Assembly: GCA_002842095.1 (NCBI GenBank)
Contig: PHCB01000007.1
Location: 248,001 to 312,000, forward strand
Origin: a candidate division BRC1 bacterium HGW-BRC1-1
Lineage (GTDB): Bacteria > Sumerlaeota > Sumerlaeia > Sumerlaeales > Sumerlaeaceae
Length of the DNA: 64,000 nt
Direction of reading: 5' to 3'
The notes beneath the pieces are model-generated. The model had not been told where the DNA came from, made no database searches, and saw only the letters and a list, made by a program, of their open reading frames with translations. The position numbers and the translations under genes were made by a program. Positions 33,698 through 42,700 of this stretch are shown piece by piece; the stretch's first letter is position 1, and every line of letters starts with the position of its first letter.

Positions 33698-35623
33698 CTA
33701 TGCCTTGGCGGCAGCCACCGTTTGTCCGGTCGCGTCACGCTTCTGCGTTGCCAGCGAAACAACGATCAGGACGATGAAGCTGAGCGGAATCGAAATGATG
33801 CCCGGGTTGCTGAATGGCACGGGTGCCGTGGTCGGATCCCAACCATACTGCTTGTACAGGTCAGGCGACAACAGGATCAGTCCCAGCGACGCCACCATAC
33901 CCGTGATAATGGATGCGGTAATGCCCTTGGCCGTCGTCTTCTTCCAGAAGAGCAGCATCAGGATAGCGGGCAGATTTGCAGACGCCGCCACCGCGAAAGC
34001 CAGGCCCACAAGGAAAGTTACGTTCATTCCCTTGAAGAGGATTCCCAGCACGATAGCCAGCGCACCCACGACGAAGGCAGATATCTTGCCGGCCCGCACC
34101 TTCTGGTGTTCCGTCATCTGGCGATTGGCATAACGGTCCAGCAAATCGTGCGCAACCGCACCCGACGCCGCCACGATTAGCCCGGCAACCGTGCCGAGTA
34201 CCGTGGCAAAAGCAATTGCCGAGATCAACGCAAACAGCAGATCGCCAAAGGACCGGGCCAACAACGGCGCGGCCATATTGTTATCCGCCGGGTTCATCAC
34301 ACCACTGGTCATCGCACCAAGACCCATGAACATGGTCAGAATGTAAAAGAAGCCAATGGCCGCAATCGCCACGATGGTCGACTTGCGTGCGCTCGAAGGG
34401 CTGGGAACCGTGTAATAGCGAATCAGGATGTGGGGAAGCGCCGCCGTGCCGAGGAAGAGCGCCAGCATCAGCGACACAAAATCGAGCTTGTCGAGCAGTG
34501 TACCCTGCAGCTTGAACTTCAAGCCCGGACGCATGATCTGGTTGCCTGTGGCGAACGATTGGAAATAGACGGTCATCTTGTTGCCCGCCGCGTCATCGAA
34601 CTTCGCATCCCTCCAACGGCGGACCACCGTGTCCTTGCTGCTCATGGCCGACAGGAACCCGAACGGCGACAAACTGCCGGTCTTCACGTCCGTCTTTCCC
34701 TCAAGAGCCACCAGGCTGCCCACCTGCCGCAGTTCCTTGTTGGTCTCTGAAGCCGCCACGCCGTTGTAAAGCGTTGCGCCATCCGCCGCCACCGTAACCG
34801 ACTGCGTTTCGTGCAGCACAGGGGCGCCCGCCTTCTCGCCAAGCGACCACCACGTCTGCTGGCCATCTTTCTCCAGCTTGACCAGCGTTGTCTTTGCCGC
34901 CTTGGCTTCGTGCGTCTCCACAACCTTCCACGATGCGTCCACCGGAGCGATTGAGTCGCCATTTACCATGGCCGGCAACACCTGGGGCTCAACGAACGGC
35001 ACCCGTCCTCCCTGATCCGGCGTGGTCGTCAGGCCGCGAACCAACAAGACGATCACCAAAATGGTCGAGAAAATGATCAGAAGGCCGCCCTTCAGGAACT
35101 GCACGTAAGTCGTCGACGTCATGCCGGCCGTGGCCACGATCGTGATAACCACCGCGCCCACCAGAACCACGCCCACGGCGTGTGGCAGACCCAGCAGCGG
35201 CTCCACCAGAACACCGGCACCCACCATCTGGGGGATGAGATAACAAATCGAAACCACCAGGGTGCTGATCGCCGCAGCCAGCTTGATCCCGCGCGAATCG
35301 TACTTCGAGTCCAGCGCGTCTGTGAACGTATACTTGCCCAACCGCTTCATGGGCTCCGCAACCACGAACAGCGCGACGATCCAACCCGCCAGATAACCAA
35401 TGGAATAAAGAAAGCCGTCATAACCGGCGGTTGCAATCATCCCGCAGATGCCAAGGAAGGAGGCCGCGGAAAGGTAATCGCCCGCAAAAGCGATCCCGTT
35501 GACGCCCCAGTGAATCTGTCCGCCCGCAGCGTAATAGCCGCTGGCCGACTTGGTCTTGTTCCCGAAATAGAACGAAAGCCCCAGAACGAAAATTACAAAG
35601 CCGAGAAAGATTGCGATTGTCAT
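33698..35623 (-). CDS. Sodium:solute symporter, ActP (acetate)-like, with large extra loop
   Basis: A 641-residue SSS-family transporter with about 13 membrane helices. It opens MTIAIFLGFVIFVLGLSFYF, and DYLSAASFLGICGM and GYDGFLYSIGYLAGW match ActP/YjcG, which imports acetate and other short carboxylates with Na+. Usual ActP length is about 550; the surplus is a polar segment of about 150 residues (about residues 215-365, e.g. SWKVVETHEAKAAKTT, LGEKAGAPVLHETQSV) between mid-protein helices, probably periplasmic. The start overlaps the DUF485 stop as ATGA, so the two are translationally coupled. It is convergent with the Cache/CBS/DUF294 sensor gene. Confidence 0.92.
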   Translation of the reverse strand: MTIAIFLGFVIFVLGLSFYFGNKTKSASGYYAAGGQIHWGVNGIAFAGDYLSAASFLGICGMIATAGYDGFLYSIGYLAGWIVALFVVAEPMKRLGKYTFTDALDSKYDSRGIKLAAAISTLVVSICYLIPQMVGAGVLVEPLLGLPHAVGVVLVGAVVITIVATAGMTSTTYVQFLKGGLLIIFSTILVIVLLVRGLTTTPDQGGRVPFVEPQVLPAMVNGDSIAPVDASWKVVETHEAKAAKTTLVKLEKDGQQTWWSLGEKAGAPVLHETQSVTVAADGATLYNGVAASETNKELRQVGSLVALEGKTDVKTGSLSPFGFLSAMSSKDTVVRRWRDAKFDDAAGNKMTVYFQSFATGNQIMRPGLKFKLQGTLLDKLDFVSLMLALFLGTAALPHILIRYYTVPSPSSARKSTIVAIAAIGFFYILTMFMGLGAMTSGVMNPADNNMAAPLLARSFGDLLFALISAIAFATVLGTVAGLIVAASGAVAHDLLDRYANRQMTEHQKVRAGKISAFVVGALAIVLGILFKGMNVTFLVGLAFAVAASANLPAILMLLFWKKTTAKGITASIITGMVASLGLILLSPDLYKQYGWDPTTAPVPFSNPGIISIPLSFIVLIVVSLATQKRDATGQTVAAAKA

Positions 35624-35913
35624 TGTTCGTCCTTCTCCCCGGCAGACTCCGCAAGGGCGCGTTCGCGACGGTTGCACATGGTATCATAAAGCAGCGCCTG
35701 GATCAACGCCACGATGATCAGACCGAACCCGTACACCACCGCCAGATTAAGCCCGGCGAAAATAGTGCCTTCCATCAGCTGAGGCCGCAGCAAATTGATC
35801 GCCACAAACCCGACGTACAGAATGCTGTAAGCTAAAAACATCCAAACGCCCAAACGCGTCTTATAGGCGGCAGCCGGGTCTCGACCCATCTTCGCCGCTG
35901 GCTCGTGCAACAT
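35620..35913 (-). CDS. DUF485 membrane protein (YjcH-like), symporter partner
   Basis: A 97-residue protein with two membrane helices (FLAYSILYVGFVAINLL, LAVVYGFGLIIVALIQALLY) and charged ends, matching the DUF485 proteins that sit immediately upstream of actP in many bacteria (yjcH-actP). It is assumed to assemble with or stabilise the symporter. The 4-bp overlap with the symporter start implies co-translation. A ribosome site GGGAGGA precedes the start. Confidence 0.92.
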   Translation of the reverse strand: MLHEPAAKMGRDPAAAYKTRLGVWMFLAYSILYVGFVAINLLRPQLMEGTIFAGLNLAVVYGFGLIIVALIQALLYDTMCNRRERALAESAGEKDEQ

Positions 35914-36051
35914 AATACTGTCCTCCCTGATATGCCTGAAATTCCCGCATCGCCTGCATACGGGGAAACGTTAAACCCAGATGAGAACCGGGGAGGGTGA
36001 AAACAAATAGGCAAGAATATTGCAGCGTCCGGTGACAGGGGCGTTTTATAG

Positions 36052-36073
36052 GGGCGGGGGCATTCCTGCCCCG
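36052..36073. repeat. REP-like hairpin
   Basis: GGCGGGGGCATTCCTGCCCC followed by GT, in the 307-bp divergent gap between the DUF485 gene and the histidine kinase. A degenerate half copy (GACAGGGGCG) precedes it. Nothing else recognisable is in this gap. Confidence 0.72.
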
Positions 36074-36220
36074 TCATCCACGACATTTTAACAGCTCTCC
36101 ACGAGTGGGTCACCGGGTGGCTTCAGCGCAACATGCTGTTGTAGCCGCCACCAGACCAATAGCGCGGCACAAAATTCGCGATGGACTTCCCTGCGTCACT
36201 GTGCATGCGTATCCGGCTAT

Positions 36221-37555
36221 ATGGAACCGTTATCGTCATTTCCGTCGCAATCCCCGGCTGGTTTTTCGCTGCATGATATTTTCGCAGCGTTGGCCCACAG
36301 CCAGAACTTCAACGAGCTGTTAGACGTCATCGTCACCACGGCGGCCCGCGAGATGCATGCGGATCAGGGATCGTTGCTTTTGATGGAAGCGGGGGAGCAG
36401 TCGTCCCTTAAGATGCTGGCGGCGGTTGGCCTCCCCCAGCAGATTGTGGCGCGCGGTTATGTGTCGCGGCGGGGTTCCATCAGCGAGCACGTGATGCGCG
36501 AGCGCCGGCCGTTGATTATTAACGGCCCGGCTCGTGGCGGCGACTATCAGATGCTTGCCGACGAGTCCGCCGTGCGTCGCCGCATCCACTCGGCCCTATG
36601 CGTGCCTCTTATATGGCAGGGCGACGTGCTGGGCACATTGAACCTTAACCGCACGACGCGCAAAGACTTCTTCACCGAGAGCGATGTGGAAACGGGTTTC
36701 ATCGTGGCCAGCCAGGCCGCCATGGTCATTGCGAATGCGCGCCTCCAGACAGATCTTGCCCAGCAGCAGCGTCTGGCCGCCGTGGGCCAGGCCGTGGCAG
36801 GCATCAGCCACTGCGTGAAGAACATCCTGACAGGCGTGGGGGGCGGTATTGCCGTAACCGAAATTGGGCTGGAGAAGAATCAGCCGGAGTTGGTCCTCCA
36901 GGGTTTTGGCGTGCTCAAGCGCAGCGCGGCGATGTTGCAGAATCTCGTCCTCGACATGCTCGACTTTTCCCGCGAGCGCGTGCCCGTAAGCGAGCGATTC
37001 AATCTGGCCGATGTGGTGGCGCAGGTGCATGACGCCGTGGAGCACCGCGCATCCAGCCGCGGCGTGGAATTGCGCGTTACCGCTGAGCAGGCGCAACTGC
37101 CGGCGATGGGTGATCGCGATCAGATTTTCCGTGCTCTCATGAATCTCGTGCTCAACGCCATCGAGTCGTTTGATCAGGAGCGCGCGGGCACCGCGCCGCC
37201 CCCCCGCGTGCGATTGTATGCCTGGCGTCTTCATCCAAACGAGGCCCCCGAGCCAGCGCGGAAACGTCGGCCAGAGGTGGCTGTATGGCACCATGTGATG
37301 GTGGAAGATAACGGTCCGGGGATTCCGCCCGACCGCCAGGACGATATCTGGCAGATGTTCCACAGCACCAAGGGCTCGCGCGGCACGGGCATCGGGTTGG
37401 CGGTCTCGCGCAAAATGATCGAGGAGCATGGCGGCTGCATCGTGCTCGAATCCGAGGAGGGCAGCGGCAGCATCTTCCGCGTTTACCTCCCTGCGGAAGG
37501 CGAGGAGACGCAAGGCGGAGGGAAGAGCAAAAAAACCTCTAACATGGAGACATAG
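36221..37555 (+). CDS. Soluble sensor histidine kinase with GAF domain
   Basis: A 444-residue two-component kinase without membrane segments. A GAF domain (about residues 18-170; MHADQGSLLLMEAG, ALCVPLIWQGDVLGTLNLNR) senses a small molecule. The dimerisation/phospho-acceptor part contains AVAGISHCVKNIL (His at about residue 196). The ATPase domain has the N box (LMNLVLNAIESF), G1 (VEDNGPGIPPD), the F-like MFHSTKGSRG and G2 (GTGIGLAVSRKM). There is no adjacent response regulator; the orphan receiver at 58960 is a possible but unproven partner. The start has no clear ribosome site. Confidence 0.92.
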   Translation: MEPLSSFPSQSPAGFSLHDIFAALAHSQNFNELLDVIVTTAAREMHADQGSLLLMEAGEQSSLKMLAAVGLPQQIVARGYVSRRGSISEHVMRERRPLIINGPARGGDYQMLADESAVRRRIHSALCVPLIWQGDVLGTLNLNRTTRKDFFTESDVETGFIVASQAAMVIANARLQTDLAQQQRLAAVGQAVAGISHCVKNILTGVGGGIAVTEIGLEKNQPELVLQGFGVLKRSAAMLQNLVLDMLDFSRERVPVSERFNLADVVAQVHDAVEHRASSRGVELRVTAEQAQLPAMGDRDQIFRALMNLVLNAIESFDQERAGTAPPPRVRLYAWRLHPNEAPEPARKRRPEVAVWHHVMVEDNGPGIPPDRQDDIWQMFHSTKGSRGTGIGLAVSRKMIEEHGGCIVLESEEGSGSIFRVYLPAEGEETQGGGKSKKTSNMET

Positions 37556-37745
37556 AGGTACGAAGAAAGCAGATAGGCCGATTATGGTCGAACTGCACCT
37601 GCTCAGGGCGCCGGATTCCGGACACGCCTTCCATGTCTGCAAGAATGTAGATTTTCAATGTTTGGGAACCTCCGCAAAACGGGTATACTCATTTGGATTT
37701 AGTGCGGTGACAGTCAACGGCGATCCTGATAGATTTATTGCAGGA

Positions 37746-37766
37746 GCGGGGGCATTCCTGCCCCCG
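37746..37766. repeat. REP-like hairpin
   Basis: GCGGGGGCATTCCTGCCCCCG, a perfect 8-bp stem with a TTCC loop, in the 402-bp gap between the histidine kinase and the zinc-ribbon operon. The remainder of the gap shows no convincing gene; it probably contains the operon promoter. Confidence 0.78.
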
Positions 37767-37957
37767 AGCAGCATTACATATTTATTGAAAGCGGACCATA
37801 TCTAATATGGAGCTGCATTTCCCAAAAGGGTTGACTCCCAAACGTATCTGATAGAGGTCGTCGCCAACAGAAGATGGCTTCCGCGGAGCTGTTCTAAAAG
37901 TCCGTTCCCTGGACTTTTCGCGGCGGCGACACATTACTTCGGGAGAATGGTCGAATC

Positions 37958-38530
37958 ATGTTCTGCTCAGGTTGCGGGGCTCAAGCGCCCCCGAATGCAC
38001 AGTTTTGCGAAGGTTGCGGGGCGAAACTGGGTGGCAAGCCGGCCGCTGACTCATCCACGCCCGCCCCCTCTCCACGAGCCTCTGTCCCCCCGAGAGCGCC
38101 AGCTCCTGTGCGGCCCGCCGCCCCGGCGTCTCCGCCACCGGCACCGTTCCGGCCGACTCCGATGTCACCGCCACCGTCCATGGCACCTCAGCCCCGCCCT
38201 GCCCCGCCGTCTGCCTCAATGCCGCGCTCTGTTATCTCTCCTCACACGGCACCGGCCTATTCGGCGGGCGCTGCCGGCGATATTCCCGAGCGTCTCAGGC
38301 CTATGTCCACGGGGCAGTATCTCGGTACGTTCATTCTTCTCTCCATCCCGGTTCTCGGCCAGTTGCTTTTATTGATCTGGAGCTTCAGCGGCGGCACCAA
38401 TACCAACAAGCAGAACCTCTGCCGGGCGATTTTGGTTATGACGATTATCAGCCTCATCTTTGGCATCGTCCTCATGCTCGTAGTCTATGCCGGCCTCGCG
38501 TCCATGCCCGACCTCACTCAGGGGATGTAG
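37958..38530 (+). CDS. Zinc-ribbon membrane protein, first gene of the 38-51 kb operon
   Basis: A 190-residue protein: zinc ribbon at residues 1-25 (MFCSGCGAQ, then QFCEGCGAKL), a Pro/Ala-rich linker of about 75 residues, and two membrane helices (GTFILLSIPVLGQLLLLIWS; IISLIFGIVLMLVVYAG). This matches a widespread class of zinc-ribbon plus two-helix proteins of unknown role. It is followed 25 bp later by the propeller gene. Three other proteins in the run carry the same type of ribbon, so a shared metal- or partner-binding role is likely. Confidence 0.85.
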   Translation: MFCSGCGAQAPPNAQFCEGCGAKLGGKPAADSSTPAPSPRASVPPRAPAPVRPAAPASPPPAPFRPTPMSPPPSMAPQPRPAPPSASMPRSVISPHTAPAYSAGAAGDIPERLRPMSTGQYLGTFILLSIPVLGQLLLLIWSFSGGTNTNKQNLCRAILVMTIISLIFGIVLMLVVYAGLASMPDLTQGM

Positions 38531-38555
38531 CGGTGACGGGGGAAGACGCGGCGTG

Positions 38556-39617
38556 ATGACAGGGACCGGGACCATCATGCGGCAAAGGCAGCGTTTGCTT
38601 CGCCGCTATTGGCATTTCGTGTTGGTCGCTGTTGTCGGAATTCTTTTCGCCGTGCTCGGCAGCGGTGGCGGCGATGCCCCCGCACCAGCACCCCGCCCGC
38701 AGGGATGGACCGTGGCCAGCGAGCCCGGCTCGGTCCTCGCGATCGCATTCCTCGATGGCGATGTCTGGGTTGGTTCGAAGACAGGACTGCACCGCGTGGA
38801 TGCCGCCACGGGGAATTACCTGGGCAGGGTGGATGCCGGCACCGAGGTTGCCCATGTGCGCGCGCTGCTTGCCGACACCAGCGGCACGCTTTGGGTCGGC
38901 CATCTGAACGGCCTGACCCGATACCATGCGGGGCAAACGGCGACTTTCACGGTTGCCGACGGTCTGCCCGACAACCGGGTCAATGCGCTTGCGCAGAACC
39001 ACAACGGCCGCGTTTGGATCGGCACGGCGAACGGTCTGGCGTTTATCGAAAACGGGAAGATTGCGATGGCACCGGAAACCACGCGCCTTTTGAGCCCGAT
39101 CGTTAACTCGATCGTTGAGAATAAGGACGGCGAACTCTGGGTGGCATCCACATCCACACCTTCGGGCGGCGTTACATTGTTGAACGGGCCTGACACTGAA
39201 ACCTTCACCCCCGTGCGCGGCCTGCCGCATCCGTATGTCAACCAGTTGCTGGTCGACCATGGCGGGGCTGTGTGGGCGGCGACCGGTCAACTTGAGGAGG
39301 GCGGTGCCTGCCAGTTCCGCCGGGATGCGAAGGGCTGGGGGGTGTCCGCCACCATTTCGCGCGCGGACGGTCTGCCCGGCGCGAAGGTGCGGTCGATATT
39401 TGAGGATGCGGACGGCGACTTGTGGATGGGGTTTGAGAACGACGGTCTCGCGCTGCGAACCGGGCGGGGAATTGTGGCTTTCAACGAAAGTGACGGCCTT
39501 CCCCACAAGGAGGTCACGTGCATTGCCGGCGGTCCCGACGGCGAAATATGGCTTGGGACCCTGGCGGGTGTGCTCCGGATCGAACCCGGTGCGGCGAGGC
39601 GGATGAAGCACAATTAA
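38556..39617 (+). CDS. Membrane-anchored two-component-regulator-type beta-propeller
   Basis: About 353 residues: an N-terminal membrane segment (HFVLVAVVGILFAVLGSG) and six to seven propeller blades with the Reg_prop signature (SGTLWVGHLNGLTRY, NGRVWIGTANGLAF, DGDLWMGFENDGLAL, DGEIWLGTLAGVLRI). In hybrid two-component sensors such propellers form the periplasmic ligand-binding part; here no kinase is attached, so it may act with a partner. The start is the ATG shortly after GGGGGAAG. An ATG 7 codons further in is also possible. The propeller blades are predicted to face the periplasm. Confidence 0.83.
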   Translation: MTGTGTIMRQRQRLLRRYWHFVLVAVVGILFAVLGSGGGDAPAPAPRPQGWTVASEPGSVLAIAFLDGDVWVGSKTGLHRVDAATGNYLGRVDAGTEVAHVRALLADTSGTLWVGHLNGLTRYHAGQTATFTVADGLPDNRVNALAQNHNGRVWIGTANGLAFIENGKIAMAPETTRLLSPIVNSIVENKDGELWVASTSTPSGGVTLLNGPDTETFTPVRGLPHPYVNQLLVDHGGAVWAATGQLEEGGACQFRRDAKGWGVSATISRADGLPGAKVRSIFEDADGDLWMGFENDGLALRTGRGIVAFNESDGLPHKEVTCIAGGPDGEIWLGTLAGVLRIEPGAARRMKHN

Positions 39618-39702
39618 TTATTGCACACATGAATTTCCGGCGCACACCTAAAATTGGACGGCTAACACACCGCCATGACAAAGGCAGTTCAGGAAGCCCG
39701 CA

Positions 39703-42700
39703 GTGGACCCATTCCAGAGCGCACAACTCCAATATGGTGAGCTTCTCGGCCAACTTCAGGCCGGGACGATCACTCGCGAAGCCTTCGATGAGATGGCCGC
39801 GCAATTGCGCGTGCAGGATGCTCGGGGAACCTGGTGGTCCATTTCTCCCACGACGGGCAACTGGAGTTGGTGGGACGGCGCTTCATGGACTGAAGCCCCG
39901 CAACCTGAAGCGCAGGTCGCTCCGGCGACAGGACCAGCGTTCACCCAACCGCCCTGCGGTCCCGATGCCTTCGACCAGACTGCGGACCAATATCGCGCCC
40001 TGCTGGCGCGGCGCAAACGGGGTGAGCTGGATTCGGCAGCGTTCGACCGGGCGGTTGATGCGCTTCGGGTGACCGACGGCGGTGGCGCGGTCTGGCAGAT
40101 CGCTTCGCAGACGGGCATCTGGGTGCGCTGGGATGGACAGCAGTGGGTCGAGGCCGAGCCGCCTCTCCAGACTCCCGACGGTCGCCCCGCCACCGAGCTG
40201 TCCATATACGCCGAATTCGACCGGCACTATAGTCAGGCCCTCGGTGTGTTCCAACAGGGCGGCATGAGCGAGCAGCAGTTTCAGGTAAAGGTTGAGCGCC
40301 TTCGGGTGAAGGACGAGAAGGGCGTCTGGTGGCAGATCCTTCCCGCCACGGGCCAGTGGGCGCGATGGGACGGCACCCAGTGGGCGCCGGCTGATCCGCC
40401 GCGCGAACTGGTCGGTGCCGTTGGTCCGGTCCGCAAGTTTGCCGGTACGGTTGTCGACAGCACGAAGGCACAGTTTACGCAGACCGTCCGCTCGATCCCG
40501 CGTATGGTGATGGGCTGGTTGATCTCGCGTGGCATCATGATGACCGTCTCCTATTTTGGGGCGCTGTACCTCCACGCGTATCTGGCCGGTTACAAGAACA
40601 ACGGCATCCGTGACGATGGGGGAACCTGGGCACCGTGGCTTTACCTGACGGGGAGCAAGCAGGGCGCGCTTTCGGCCCCGGTAATCTGGGGTGTCGCGGG
40701 CATGATCCTGACGACCCTCGTGCTGACGACCCTCCGCCGCGGGCCCATCGGCGCGATCAAGAGTTTTGTCCGCATGCCCTTCTCATTCGTGTTGATGCTG
40801 AAGTCGGGCGGGCGGGCCGGTGCGGGCGCCATTGCCATGGGCGCGGGCGCGGCGATCTTAATGAAGCACTATGCGGGCATGAACAGCCAGGCGAGTTTCT
40901 CGCTTTCGCTCGGAATGTTTTTTCTGGGCATGGGCACTGCCGGTCGTCTCATCTCGGGTTTCTTTCTCGGCATCGTGCGCCGGATCATCGCCCCGCAGAG
41001 GCAGCGCCTGACACAGTCCGTGCAGCGCCGTCTTCCCCTCAACCTGCGCACGGTTCAACTCGTTCTTGTCGGTGTTTCCCCCGGTTTCCTTCTCGCGGCG
41101 CGCCTGGGTACCGGTTCGCATCTGCTGGCTGCGGGCGTCCTGTTGGTGCTGGGTTTCCTGCTGCTCTTTAACATTCGCAAACCCGGGCCATCGGCAGGCG
41201 CGGCTGCGACTCTGCTCTTCTATGGCTTCTTCGGTTCGATTATCTTCCTCTTCCTGGACCTCCTTACTTCCCGAACCGCCTTTGCCGATGACAAGGGGCG
41301 GGATGAGTTTGGCGGCAAGCCGGAAGATTACTGGCCGACCGAGGGCGAGGGGCTGCTCAACCACAGCCAGCCTGCGGCGGAATCAAGCGCGGCGGGCGCG
41401 GCCTTGGGCGGCGACCCCGGCGATGAGGGTGAAGAGCCGCTTGAGTACTCGTACTTCCTGACAATCGACGAGGCGCACATGAACCTCGACCGGTCGCTGT
41501 CCGAGGATGTTTTTGCGCGCGTGGAAGTCACCGGCCCCGACCCGGCAGAGTGCACCGCCCAATCGGAAAAACTGACTGCGGCGATCCAGTTCGCCATGTC
41601 GGGCAACTGCACGGATTGGTTTACATGGGGGCAGGACGAAAGTGCCGGAAGCATGCGGGGATATTTCACCCTGCAAATTCCCGATGATGCGGGCAGCATT
41701 CCCGGCCCGCACCTGGTCGCCTTTACAGCGTCGGTTGCCACTCCGAACGGGATCCTCAGTCGCGCCTGCAAGATCGCCGTCTCGGTGGCGGAGGGTTTTG
41801 AACTGCGGATGTCGAACAGCATGACCGCAGAGGCGAACGGCCCGTCCACCTCGTTCTATTGCGGCATCGCCTGCACCGACGATACAATCCCCGACGCGCA
41901 GCAAATCATAGACGCTGCAGTGCCCAAGCTTGAGTTTAAGCTGGATGGCGCGCAGGCGCATTGGGTGAGGGGCGCCGGTGGCGAGCCGGGAACACTGTTG
42001 CCAGAGATCGTCCCCGACGGCAAGGAAGCAGTGTTCTCCGTCGAGATTCCCTACGAGGATCTCAGCGTCGCGCCGCCTTATAGTGCGTCGATCACAGCAG
42101 CCGTCGAGATTCAAGAGATCGGTTCCCTCAGCCAGATTTGTACGCTGGAGATAACGAGTCCCGAGTGGTTCATCGAGGCGAAGATCATCAAGAACGACCT
42201 TGTGCTCGACAATAAAGACAGTGCCGAAATCTGCGCGCGCCTGATCCCGATGGACGAGAGCAAACTCGCCCTTTACGGAAGCGCCGAGTCGAACCCGCTC
42301 AACAATCTCCTCAAGGTCGCCGGCACCGGATCCAACGGTCAGTACGCCGTCTTCACGGAGAAGGAGGGCGAGCCCGGCTTCCGGACCTGGTCGGTGACCT
42401 TCTCGCAGAACCTGCCGGCGAACATGGGCGAGATCGACCCGACGATGGATGTGGAAATATCTGCGGACATCACCGGGCAGAACCTCACCCAGTCGATCAC
42501 CATCAACCTCTCGGGCAAGCCGTCGCTCGAGGTCACCGAGAAGTCAGTGGCAATCCGCGCGGGTGGCGAATCGGTTCCTGTCCACGCGAAGATCAAGGAT
42601 GGCGGTGAACTGAACTGGTCCCTGCGGATTGAGATTCACAACCTCGACGAGGTGGAACCCGAGGGGCCGCCCGAGTTGGACGAGGCAAATAGCTTCATAC

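Noticed and set aside
37428-37805. A 125-codon frame between the kinase and the zinc-ribbon operon
   Set aside because: Begins inside the kinase gene, runs through the REP-like hairpin and lacks similarity or a ribosome site.
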